The translations under genes were made by a program, and so were the position numbers. 21,850 bases of DNA, taken from positions 1-21,850 of the forward strand of contig JAJYFH010000003.1 in assembly GCA_021791015.1 (NCBI GenBank). Direction: 5' to 3'. Under the pieces are notes generated by a model. The model ran no database searches. It saw nothing but the letters and a program-made list of their open reading frames with translations, and was not told where the DNA came from. The DNA is from a bacterium (GTDB lineage: Bacteria > Patescibacteriota > CPR2 > UBA1875 > JAJYID01). This document shows, piece by piece, positions 5,435-11,511 of this stretch. Positions within the stretch are counted from its first letter, which is position 1, and every line of letters begins with the position of its first letter.

Positions 5435-6292
5435 ATGGCAGAGAAAAAGGAAACCGAAAAAAAAGCCGCAGGAAAAGAAGTAAAAGAAGCCAAAAAACCA
5501 GCTGTGAAGAAGGCAGCACCAAAGAAAACTGAAGTTAAAGCCGAGAAAAAGATAAAAAAGGATTCCAACCCCGCTAAGGCTTCGCTGGACAAGAAGGTAA
5601 AACTTACGGGTCCGGATAAAAAGCACTCAAAAAAATACAGGCAAGCCAAAGAACTGGTTGAGGCCGGCAAAGAATACTCGGCGAATGAAGCCATGGAGCT
5701 TGCAAAAAAGACTTCGGCCACAAAGTTCGATGCGAGTATCGAGATACATGTTCGCCTTGGTGTAAACCCCGTTGCAGCAGATCAGCAAGTCAGGGGAACC
5801 GTGGTATTGCCCCATGGCACCGGTAAAACCAAGAAGATTGCTGTGGTATGCGGAACTGACAAAGAAAAAGAGGCCAAAGCAGCCGGCGCGGACAAAGTTG
5901 GCGAATCGTTGATTGCTGAAATAGAAAAAGGCAAGCTTGACTTTGATATCCTGGTTGCTACGCCGGACATGATGCCAAAGCTTGGTAAAGTTGGTAAAAT
6001 TCTAGGAACCAAAGGTTTGATGCCAAATCCAAAGGCCGGAACAGTAACGGCCGAGGTTGGCAATGCCGTCAAGGAGCTAAAGGCCGGTAGGGTTGAATTC
6101 AGAGTAGACAAAAACGGCATAGTCCACCAAGTTATCGGAAAAGTTTCATTTGACCAAAAGAAGCTGGAAGAAAATTTTGAAACTTTCCTGGGTGCGCTCA
6201 AAAATGCCAAACCAAGCGGCGCCAAAGGGACCTACGTGCTGTCAGTGACCCTTGCAACCACCATGGGACCCGGGATCAAGATTGCAATGTAA
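5435..6292 (+). CDS. rplA: 50S ribosomal protein L1 with lysine/alanine-rich N-terminal extension
   Basis: 285 residues, against about 230 for the family. Residues 1-60 are a low-complexity Lys/Ala/Glu tail (for example KKPAVKKAAPKK). The L1 core starts near residue 62 and includes FDASIEIHVRLGVNP, GTVVLPHGTGK, TPDMMPKLGKVGKILGTKG and LMPNPKAGTV, all diagnostic. L1 builds the L1 stalk at the E site and often represses its own operon. The tail is unlikely to belong to the core fold and may contact rRNA; that is inference. The start at ATG 5435 is well supported by AAAGGAG seven bases upstream. rplJ and rplL do not follow. Confidence 0.95.
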   Translation: MAEKKETEKKAAGKEVKEAKKPAVKKAAPKKTEVKAEKKIKKDSNPAKASLDKKVKLTGPDKKHSKKYRQAKELVEAGKEYSANEAMELAKKTSATKFDASIEIHVRLGVNPVAADQQVRGTVVLPHGTGKTKKIAVVCGTDKEKEAKAAGADKVGESLIAEIEKGKLDFDILVATPDMMPKLGKVGKILGTKGLMPNPKAGTVTAEVGNAVKELKAGRVEFRVDKNGIVHQVIGKVSFDQKKLEENFETFLGALKNAKPSGAKGTYVLSVTLATTMGPGIKIAM

Positions 6293-6300
6293 TTGCAATC
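6280..6300. repeat. Inverted repeat across the rplA stop codon
   Basis: GATTGCAAT, GTA, ATTGCAATC: a perfect nine-base-pair inverted repeat with a three-base centre, containing the stop codon (6290-6292). There is no T-tract. It could be a 3' hairpin of the ribosomal mRNA or a chance palindrome. Confidence 0.5.
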
Positions 6301-6332
6301 AGTATTGGGTATAGAGTATTGTGTATTCGGGG

Positions 6333-6424
6333 CTGTCATTCCGGACTATTCCTTTAAAATATAATCAGTTGATCCGGAATCCAGAAGTATTAATATAGAT
6401 TCTGAATCAAGTTTAGAATGACAG
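6333..6424. repeat. 92-bp MITE-like element with terminal inverted repeats
   Basis: Nine-base perfect terminal inverted repeats, CTGTCATTC (6333-6341) and GAATGACAG (6416-6424). The inside shows nested GGA...TCC motifs (CCGGACT, GATCCGGAATCCAG, GATTCTGAATCAAG). It has no coding capacity and fills the gap between rplA and the asparaginase-like gene. Similar 'GTCATTCC ... GATCCGGAATCC ... GAATGAC' elements are known to me from other bacterial intergenic regions, but I cannot check this here. Confidence 0.65.
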
Positions 6425-6437
6425 AAGGAAGAATAAA

Positions 6438-6961
6438 ATGGCAAAAAAAGAGAAAATTCATTTTGTAATAACCGGCGGAACTATAGACTCTTATTACGAA
6501 GGTTCTAAAGATACGGTTGAGGTTCTAGAACATTCAGTAGTCCCAAATTTCATTGAGTCCCTCAACTATATGTCGATGCCGAGTTTACAGAAGTTTGCAT
6601 GAAGAATTCAAGAGCGCTCACGAAAGGAGATATGCAAAAAGTTTTAGAAACGGTTGAAAACAGTCAATCTCAAAAAATAATTATCACTCATGGCACCTAT
6701 ACAATGACTGATACTGCAGGTCTCCTTAAGGCAAAATTAAAGAGGAATGATCAAGTAATTATTTTAACCGGTTCAATGATCCCCTTAACAGGATTTTCTC
6801 CTTCAGATGCGCCATTTAATCTGGGTTTTTCTATGGCAAAATTAGAAGATCTGAAAGAAGGTGTTTATGTGTGCATGAATGGAAGGATCTTTGTACCCGA
6901 AGAAGTAATGAAAATGATAAGTGAAGGCAGATTTACATCCATATTTGAACTGGAGCAATAA
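6438..6961 (+). pseudogene. Asparaginase-like protein (N-terminal domain only), frameshifted
   Basis: ATG 6438, preceded by GAAGGAAG, opens a frame with FVITGGTIDSYY (residues 9-20, the asparaginase nucleophile loop) that stops at 6602 after 54 residues. The downstream frame carries the rest: YVDAEFTEVCMKNSR, then IIITHGTYTMTDTAG, VIILTGSMIPLTGF and APFNLGFSM. Adding one base near 6565-6570 joins them into a 174-residue protein, equal to only the first domain of a type II asparaginase (~330 residues). If intact, it would still be unusual: the THGTDTM aspartate is Tyr, and the catalytic Lys position before TGSM appears to be Gln. The downstream ORF alone (6599-6961) may have been called as a gene. 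It may be a true pseudogene or a sequencing indel. csaA starts two bases after its stop, so they form one unit. Confidence 0.8.
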
Positions 6962-6963
6962 AA

Positions 6964-7296
6964 ATGGCGGCATATGAAGACTTTCAAAAACTAGATATCC
7001 GTGTTGGGAAAATCATTGAAGTGAATGATTTTCCCGAAGCCAGGAATCCTTCCTATAAACTTAGAATCGATTTCGGCGGTGAGACTGGTGTAAAGAAATC
7101 CTGCGCTCAACTGACTCAAAACTATTCCAAAGAAGATTTAATGGGCAAGTTGGTTCTTGGCGTAGTAAATTTCCCTCCCAGGCAGATAGGTCCGGCTACG
7201 TCAGAAGTGCTGACATTGGGCGTTCCTGACGACAAAGGAAATTGTGTTTTGGCGGTGCCGGATAAAGATGCAGAAATCGGAGGCAAACTTTATTAA
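6964..7296 (+). CDS. csaA: CsaA-like tRNA-binding domain protein
   Basis: 110 residues. The whole protein is one OB-fold tRNA-binding domain like the C-terminus of methionyl-tRNA synthetase: DIRVGKIIEVNDFPEARNPS (residues 11-30), KLVLGVVNFPPRQIGP near 62-77, and VLTLGVPD. CsaA of Bacillus is a homodimeric protein with export-related chaperone activity; others regard the family as tRNA binders. It starts two bases after the asparaginase-like gene, whose end carries its ribosome-binding site (GGAG at 6952-6955), so the two are translationally linked. A strong terminator follows. Confidence 0.88.
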   Translation: MAAYEDFQKLDIRVGKIIEVNDFPEARNPSYKLRIDFGGETGVKKSCAQLTQNYSKEDLMGKLVLGVVNFPPRQIGPATSEVLTLGVPDDKGNCVLAVPDKDAEIGGKLY

Positions 7297-7311
7297 TACG
7301 CCACAAAAACC

Positions 7312-7376
7312 TGTGGAAAACTAGTATACAAAAAAGAACGGAATTTGACATCCGTTCTTTTTTGATGTGTGGATAA
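7312..7376. promoter_or_regulatory. Two DnaA-box-like sites upstream of mraZ
   Basis: TGTGGATAA at 7368-7376 is a perfect DnaA box on the minus strand (TTATCCACA). TGTGGAAAA at 7312-7320 fits the relaxed TTWTNCACA consensus. They flank the csaA terminator and lie 110-170 bp before the mraZ promoter. Matches of this length can arise by chance in AT-rich DNA, so a role for DnaA is only a possibility. Confidence 0.3.
7330..7363 (+). terminator. Strong bidirectional intrinsic terminator
   Basis: A perfect 13-base-pair stem AAAAAAGAACGGA (7330-7342) and TCCGTTCTTTTTT (7351-7363) around an eight-base loop. The A-run and T-run make it work in both directions. It separates the csaA unit from the mraZ control region. 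Confidence 0.93.
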
Positions 7377-7395
7377 TCTCAATGCTTAGTCTTGA

Positions 7396-7429
7396 TTTGT
7401 GCTTAAAATGAGCTATTTTTGTGCTTAAA
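7396..7429 (+). repeat. 12-bp direct repeat pair upstream of mraZ
   Basis: TTTGTGCTTAAA occurs at 7396-7407 and again at 7418-7429, 22 bp apart start to start, about two helical turns. It lies just before the MraZ operator. The spacing suits a dimeric regulator bound on one face of the DNA; no protein can be named. Confidence 0.5.
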
Positions 7430-7446
7430 TCCCTAGTTCAACAATT

Positions 7447-7527
7447 AAAGTGGGGCTATAAGTAAAAAAGTCTTTACAAAGTGGTTAAGTGTGGGGTAAA
7501 ATGGTTGAAAGTGGTGAAAAGTGGGGA
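7447..7527 (+). promoter_or_regulatory. MraZ operator (tandem 10-bp repeats) and dcw promoter
   Basis: Five decamers follow each other without gaps: AAAGTGGTTA (7478), AGTGTGGGGT (7488), AAAATGGTTG (7498), AAAGTGGTGA (7508) and AAAGTGGGGA (7518). All have TGG at positions 5-7. A sixth, AAAGTGGGGC, lies at 7447, 31 bp upstream and nearly in helical phase. MraZ is known to bind TGG(G)-core repeats at 10-bp spacing before its own gene; E. coli and mollicutes have three to four. A promoter overlaps the array: TTTACA (7473-7478), 18 bp, TAAAAT (7497-7502). Bound MraZ would cover it, implying autoregulation of the whole cluster. Confidence 0.85.
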
Positions 7528-7536
7528 TTTAAAGAA

Positions 7537-7968
7537 ATGTTTATAGGAGAATACAGACATTCAATAGACGAGAAGGGCAGAATAGCACTTCCGGCAAAGT
7601 TCCGGGGCAAGTTGAGCGATGGCGTAGTCATCACAAAAGGCCTCGAGAACGTTCTGGTTGTCTATACCAAGGAAGAATGGGAGAAAATCGCTCCAAAGCT
7701 TTCAAGCATGCCCTACACCCAAGCAAACGCCAGAGCGTTTTCCAGAATGGTCCTGTCCGGCGCAAACGATTGCAGCCCTGATAAACAGGGAAGAATAAAC
7801 ATCCCACAAAACCTGCGGGAGTTTGCAAAGTTAAAGACAAATGCGGTCATTGTTGGCGTTTATTCAAGAATTGAGGTTTGGGACACCAAGGAATGGGAAG
7901 AGTACAAGCAAAGGGTTGAGAAGGATTCGACACAGATAGCAGAACAGCTCGAATCGCTTGAAATGTAG
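7537..7968 (+). CDS. mraZ: Transcriptional regulator MraZ
   Basis: 143 residues, the family norm. It contains two AbrB/SpoVT-like swapped-hairpin repeats: MFIGEYRHSIDEKGRIALPAKFR at the start, and DCSPDKQGRINIPQNLREFA around residues 74-93. I chose ATG 7537 because family members begin MFIGEY and because the longer open frame from 7489 would be encoded by the operator repeats. MraZ forms ring-shaped oligomers, and the operator just upstream is its expected target. Its Shine-Dalgarno is poor (TTTAAAGAA). Confidence 0.95.
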   Translation: MFIGEYRHSIDEKGRIALPAKFRGKLSDGVVITKGLENVLVVYTKEEWEKIAPKLSSMPYTQANARAFSRMVLSGANDCSPDKQGRINIPQNLREFAKLKTNAVIVGVYSRIEVWDTKEWEEYKQRVEKDSTQIAEQLESLEM

Positions 7969-8330
7969 CACATTAAAAAATGACTAATATCTAATTTCGA
8001 ATTCCTAAACAAATCCTAAATTAGAAATTAAGAATTATAAATTGATTAGAAATTAGAAATTGCGAATTAGAAATTAAGATAGACTGCACTTTGACAAATT
8101 AATAGCAAACTTATCCATACATAGCTGGTAGTAATCACGAACCTAGAGTTGAAAAACTCAAATCTAAACAACATCCATCTCTTAAATTTATCCGGCATCT
8201 CGCCGGATGTTCTCAAAAATTTAAGCCCAATAAAATCCTGCTTTTTGTTCTAAAAAACAAAAATAAAAACGAGAACCTAAAAAGTTCTACCCATTTGGTT
8301 GCTGCCGGCTACTTATGGAAAAGACACAAG
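7969..8330 (+). ncRNA. Structured noncoding region between mraZ and rsmH
   Basis: No credible ORF. The first ~120 bases are low-complexity AT-rich repeats of the 'attagaaatt' type. A TTGACA lies at 8091 but without a convincing -10. Further on there are clear hairpins: GAGTT-GAAA-AACTC (8146-8159); ATCCGGC-ATCTC-GCCGGAT (8190-8208), enclosed by CTTAAATTT (8181-8189) pairing with AAATTTAAG (8217-8225); TTTTTGTT/AACAAAAA (8242-8263); and AGAAC/GTTCT (8272-8288). AACATCC (8170-8176) can instead pair with GGATGTT (8205-8211), which would break the second stem. Such alternative pairing is what leader attenuators and riboswitches look like, but I recognise no known class, and a chance arrangement is possible. 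Confidence 0.4.
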
Positions 8331-8435
8331 CCGACCAATGTACAAATGGTACGAATCTTACGAATAAATTAGAGAAATAAGGAGTACAAACATAGCAATT
8401 AGTAGATTAGTACAATCGGTATATTGGAGCGGAAA
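8331..8435 (+). repeat. Intergenic repeat, copy 4 (before rsmH)
   Basis: Left end CCGACCAATGTACAAATGG and TACGAATCTTACGAATAAA, right end GCAATTAGTAGATTAGTAC and ATTGGAGC. It belongs to the same family as the copies before secE, nusG and rplK, 3.5 kb away, and again supplies the GGAGC ribosome-binding site directly before the gene. Confidence 0.7.
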
Positions 8436-9371
8436 GTGAAGCATAAGAGCGTACTTTTACAAGAAGTTTTAGCGCATTTAAGTCCGAAAGAGGGCGAGGT
8501 CTTTATCGATGCTACAATAGGCTTTGGCGGCCACGCAGAAGCTATCTTGCGCGCAATCGGTCCCAAAGGCACGTTGCTGGGATTAGATCAAGACCAGGAA
8601 GCTGTAGACTGGCTAAAAGCCAATTTAGCGCCGAAATATCCAAACCTAATCATAGAAAAGGCAAATTTCTCACAAATAAGCGAAATTGCTGATAGAAACG
8701 GATTAAATCTAGCAAGCGGGATACTAGCCGACATAGGAGTCTCGTCATATCAACTGGACCAACCGGAAAGGGGATTTTCCTTCAGGGAAAACGGCCCGCT
8801 GGATATGAGGATGGATAAAGATCAAGAGTTAACGGCTGAGAAGGTTTTGGCGGAGTGCAGCGAACGAGATCTGGTACAAATATTTCAAAACTACGGCGAA
8901 GAAAGGCTATCGAAGACCGTTGCAAAAGACATTGTAGCTAGAAGAAAGCAAAATCCGCTTAGAACAACCAAAGATTTGGCGGATCTGGTCGAGCTGGCTT
9001 ACCAAAGAAAAGGACTTAAAAAGGGCAAAATACATCCGGCAACTCGAGTGTTTCAGGCATTAAGGATTGAGGTAAATGATGAGCTTGGAAGCTTGGAAAA
9101 ATTTCTTCCACAAGCAATTGATTTACTGGCAACAGACGGAAGGCTTGGGGTGATAATGTTCCACTCGTTGGAAGATCGTATAGTGAAGCAATATTTTCAA
9201 AAAGAAGCAAGAGGATGCATCTGCCCGCCGGAGATTCCAAAGTGTCAGTGCGGACACGAGAAAAGGGTAAAAATCCTTACAAAAAAGCCGATAACGGCAA
9301 GCAAGGAGGAATTAAATGAAAATCCGAGATCGAGAAGCGCAAAACTAAGAGTGATACAAAAAATAAAATAA
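8436..9371 (+). CDS. rsmH: 16S rRNA (cytosine(1402)-N4)-methyltransferase RsmH
   Basis: 311 residues from GTG 8436. A TTG at 8424 would add four residues, but GGAG (8426-8429) is then part of the gene; with GTG it becomes a well-spaced ribosome-binding site, as in the other repeat copies. Motifs: HKSVLLQEVL at the start, the SAM-binding loop DATIGFGGHAEAI, DIGVSSYQLDQPERGFSF, LDMRMD, HPATRVFQALRIEVNDEL, and FHSLEDRIVK near the end. The enzyme methylates N4 of C1402 in 16S rRNA. It is the normal second gene of the dcw cluster, though here it is far from mraZ. Confidence 0.96.
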   Translation: MKHKSVLLQEVLAHLSPKEGEVFIDATIGFGGHAEAILRAIGPKGTLLGLDQDQEAVDWLKANLAPKYPNLIIEKANFSQISEIADRNGLNLASGILADIGVSSYQLDQPERGFSFRENGPLDMRMDKDQELTAEKVLAECSERDLVQIFQNYGEERLSKTVAKDIVARRKQNPLRTTKDLADLVELAYQRKGLKKGKIHPATRVFQALRIEVNDELGSLEKFLPQAIDLLATDGRLGVIMFHSLEDRIVKQYFQKEARGCICPPEIPKCQCGHEKRVKILTKKPITASKEELNENPRSRSAKLRVIQKIK

Positions 9372-9423
9372 AAGCAAACACCTTAAAGGAGGGTGATAAA
9401 AACAAAAACAAAAGGAGGAAAGC

Positions 9424-9762
9424 ATGAGAAACAGAAAAAAGAAAAAAGTTTTTAACAAAAGATACAAAAGACAATTCAAGATGGGGAAAGTGGCAATCGG
9501 CTTCACGGCAGTCTTTATCATTCTTCCCATATGTATTTTTCTACTGTCGCAAACCAATCAAATGACCATGAAAGGTGACAAAATTGCCAAATTGGAGCAA
9601 AAGACGAAAGAATTGTCTGATGAGAACCAGCAGTTAGAAGTGGAGGCGGCGAGGTTAGAATCCATTCAGGGGATACAAAAAGACGTTCCCAAGACCGATA
9701 TGGTTCCAACCAAACAAGTAGATTATGTGAACTCACAAACAAATGTGGCATTTGATAAATAA
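9424..9762 (+). CDS. ftsL: FtsL-like small membrane coiled-coil protein
   Basis: 112 residues. A very basic N-terminus (RNRKKKKVFNKRYKRQFK) precedes one transmembrane helix at about 21-43 and a coiled-coil segment at about 46-80 (KIAKLEQKTKELSDENQQLE). This type II bitopic layout, the length and the position between rsmH and ftsI match FtsL, which joins FtsB and FtsQ and activates FtsWI at the septum. FtsL sequences diverge too far to prove it by motif. AAAGGAGG six to seven bases before ATG 9424 is one of the strongest ribosome-binding sites in the window. Confidence 0.78.
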   Translation: MRNRKKKKVFNKRYKRQFKMGKVAIGFTAVFIILPICIFLLSQTNQMTMKGDKIAKLEQKTKELSDENQQLEVEAARLESIQGIQKDVPKTDMVPTKQVDYVNSQTNVAFDK

Positions 9763-9786
9763 TGAAATTACAGTTTCGGGTGCCAT

Positions 9787-11511
9787 ATGAAAAGCTACCA
9801 AAACCTACAAATTCAAAAGAAAAGGATAAAATATCTATTTATCTTCATGGTGATCATATCTGTAGCGATATGTATTCGTTTGTTTCAATTGCAAGTTTTT
9901 GAAAACAAGACATATGCTGATGCGGCGAAGCAACAACAATGGTCGCAATACGAAATTAAGCCTAAAAGAGGCACTATTTACGTTAAGGATATGGATGGAA
10001 GCCTGTATCCTCTGGCGACCAATGAAACCTTAAATAATGCCTTTGTCGACCTGGCAAACAGTAAGGACCAGGATAAAACAGCCGAAAACTTAGCCAAAAT
10101 TTTAAATATGAATAAGGGGGATATCCTAAACCTTTTTAGTACGGCGCAATCTAAAAGATATATTCCCATCAAAAAGAAAATCAGCGATGAAGAAACTAAA
10201 GCCATTAAAAGCCTAAACGATCCGGCTGTAGGGCTCGAGCCGGAGTCGTGGCGCGTTTACCCTGAAAATGAGCTTGCAAGCCAAGTTCTGGGTTATGTTA
10301 ACGGTGATGATAACGGCGTTGGTGGGATTGAGGAGTACTTTAATAGCACCTTAAAAGGCACACCGGGTTTATACAAGGCGGAATCGGATTCACTGGGCAA
10401 CAAGATACTTACAGGACGTGATGTTTCGGTTCCCGCAAAAGATGGCCAAGATATCGTTTTAACAATTAATCGTGACGTTCAGGCTATGGCCGAGAATACC
10501 TTAGCCAATGCGATAAAAAAGTATGGTGGAAAATCCGGGTCGATAATTGTCATGGATCCAAAGACGGGTGCGATAATGGCTATGGCAAACAGTCCCACAT
10601 TTGACCCGAATAAATATAATGATGTTAAGGATTATTCTTTGTTTAAAAATTCAGCTATTAGTAATTTGTATGAACCAGGGTCAATATTTAAGGCAATTAC
10701 TATGGCAGCCGGGCTTGATACGGGCAAAATAGAACCGGACACCCCCTTTACTGACACTGGAAGCGTAACCTTAGATGGATATACAATTAAAAATGCTCTT
10801 TTGAAGGCCTATGGTAAAGTGAATATGACCTTCGTTTTAGAATACTCTTTAAATACTGGGGCATCTTATGTAGAGAAACTTTTAGGTAAAGATCTTTTTT
10901 ATAATTATGTAAAAAAATTTGGCTTCGGATTACCTACTGGTATTGAAGCTCCTCAGGGAACGGAAGCTGGCGGCATTATAAATTTGCCCGCCGAATCCAA
11001 TGACCATACTTATGCAACGATGAGTTTTGGGCAAAGTATCGGTGTAACACCTCTCCAAATGATTACCACATATGCAGCAATTGCAAACGGTGGTAAAATG
11101 ATGGCGCCTTATCTGCTGGATGGAAAGGTTACCAACGGGCACAATATAGGTGGTGGTGATGAAAAGCCGGGGAAACAAGTTATTTCCCAGGAAGCAGCGA
11201 CAAAGCTTACGCAAATGCTTATTGATACGGTGGATCACGGCGAAGGGCACCTAGCCAAAGTTCCCGGATATAAGGTGGCCGGCAAAACCGGTACGGCCCA
11301 GGTGCCTGATCCTAAGGGCGGTTATTATGCCAATAGGGAAATCGGATCATTTATTGGTTTTGCGCCAGCTGAAAATCCGAGGTTCGTAGTTATGGCAAAA
11401 ATTGACGAACCAAAAAATGTGGATTGGGCAGAACTCTCGGCCGCACCTACAGTTGGAGAGATGCTGCAGAAGCTTCTAAACTATTACCAAGTTCCACCAA
11501 CGGAGAAATAA
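9787..11511 (+). CDS. ftsI: Class B penicillin-binding protein (FtsI/PBP2 family)
   Basis: 574 residues. A transmembrane helix at about 15-33 is followed by the pedestal domain (RGTIYVKDMDGSLYPLATN) and the transpeptidase domain. Catalytic motifs are complete: SIFK at 299-302 (Ser299 nucleophile, Lys302), SLN at 354-356 and KTGTAQ at 500-505. No PASTA domain is present. It crosslinks septal peptidoglycan together with FtsW. Position after the ftsL-like gene supports FtsI rather than an elongation PBP2. The ribosome-binding site is weak. Its stop TAA shares one base with the ATG of murF, indicating coupled translation. Confidence 0.95.
   Translation: MKSYQNLQIQKKRIKYLFIFMVIISVAICIRLFQLQVFENKTYADAAKQQQWSQYEIKPKRGTIYVKDMDGSLYPLATNETLNNAFVDLANSKDQDKTAENLAKILNMNKGDILNLFSTAQSKRYIPIKKKISDEETKAIKSLNDPAVGLEPESWRVYPENELASQVLGYVNGDDNGVGGIEEYFNSTLKGTPGLYKAESDSLGNKILTGRDVSVPAKDGQDIVLTINRDVQAMAENTLANAIKKYGGKSGSIIVMDPKTGAIMAMANSPTFDPNKYNDVKDYSLFKNSAISNLYEPGSIFKAITMAAGLDTGKIEPDTPFTDTGSVTLDGYTIKNALLKAYGKVNMTFVLEYSLNTGASYVEKLLGKDLFYNYVKKFGFGLPTGIEAPQGTEAGGIINLPAESNDHTYATMSFGQSIGVTPLQMITTYAAIANGGKMMAPYLLDGKVTNGHNIGGGDEKPGKQVISQEAATKLTQMLIDTVDHGEGHLAKVPGYKVAGKTGTAQVPDPKGGYYANREIGSFIGFAPAENPRFVVMAKIDEPKNVDWAELSAAPTVGEMLQKLLNYYQVPPTEK

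Noticed and set aside
5322..6424. CRISPR array from the repeated GTCATTCC units
   Set aside because: Only two units 1 kb apart with a gene between them, no regular spacers and no cas genes.
7312..7376. Replication origin suggested by the two DnaA-box-like sites
   Set aside because: Only two boxes, no box cluster, no adjacent unwinding region and no dnaA/dnaN genes nearby.
7489..7536. Longer MraZ start with 16 extra residues
   Set aside because: The extra codons are the operator decamers themselves, and MraZ proteins start at MFIGEY.
7969..8330. RNase P RNA or T-box riboswitch between mraZ and rsmH
   Set aside because: The conserved GAGGAAAGTC-type and ACAGAAA-type cores of RNase P RNA and the GGGTGG T-box bulge are all missing.
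8424..8435. TTG start for RsmH
   Set aside because: The GTG at 8436 is better placed relative to GGAG and gives the family-typical start.
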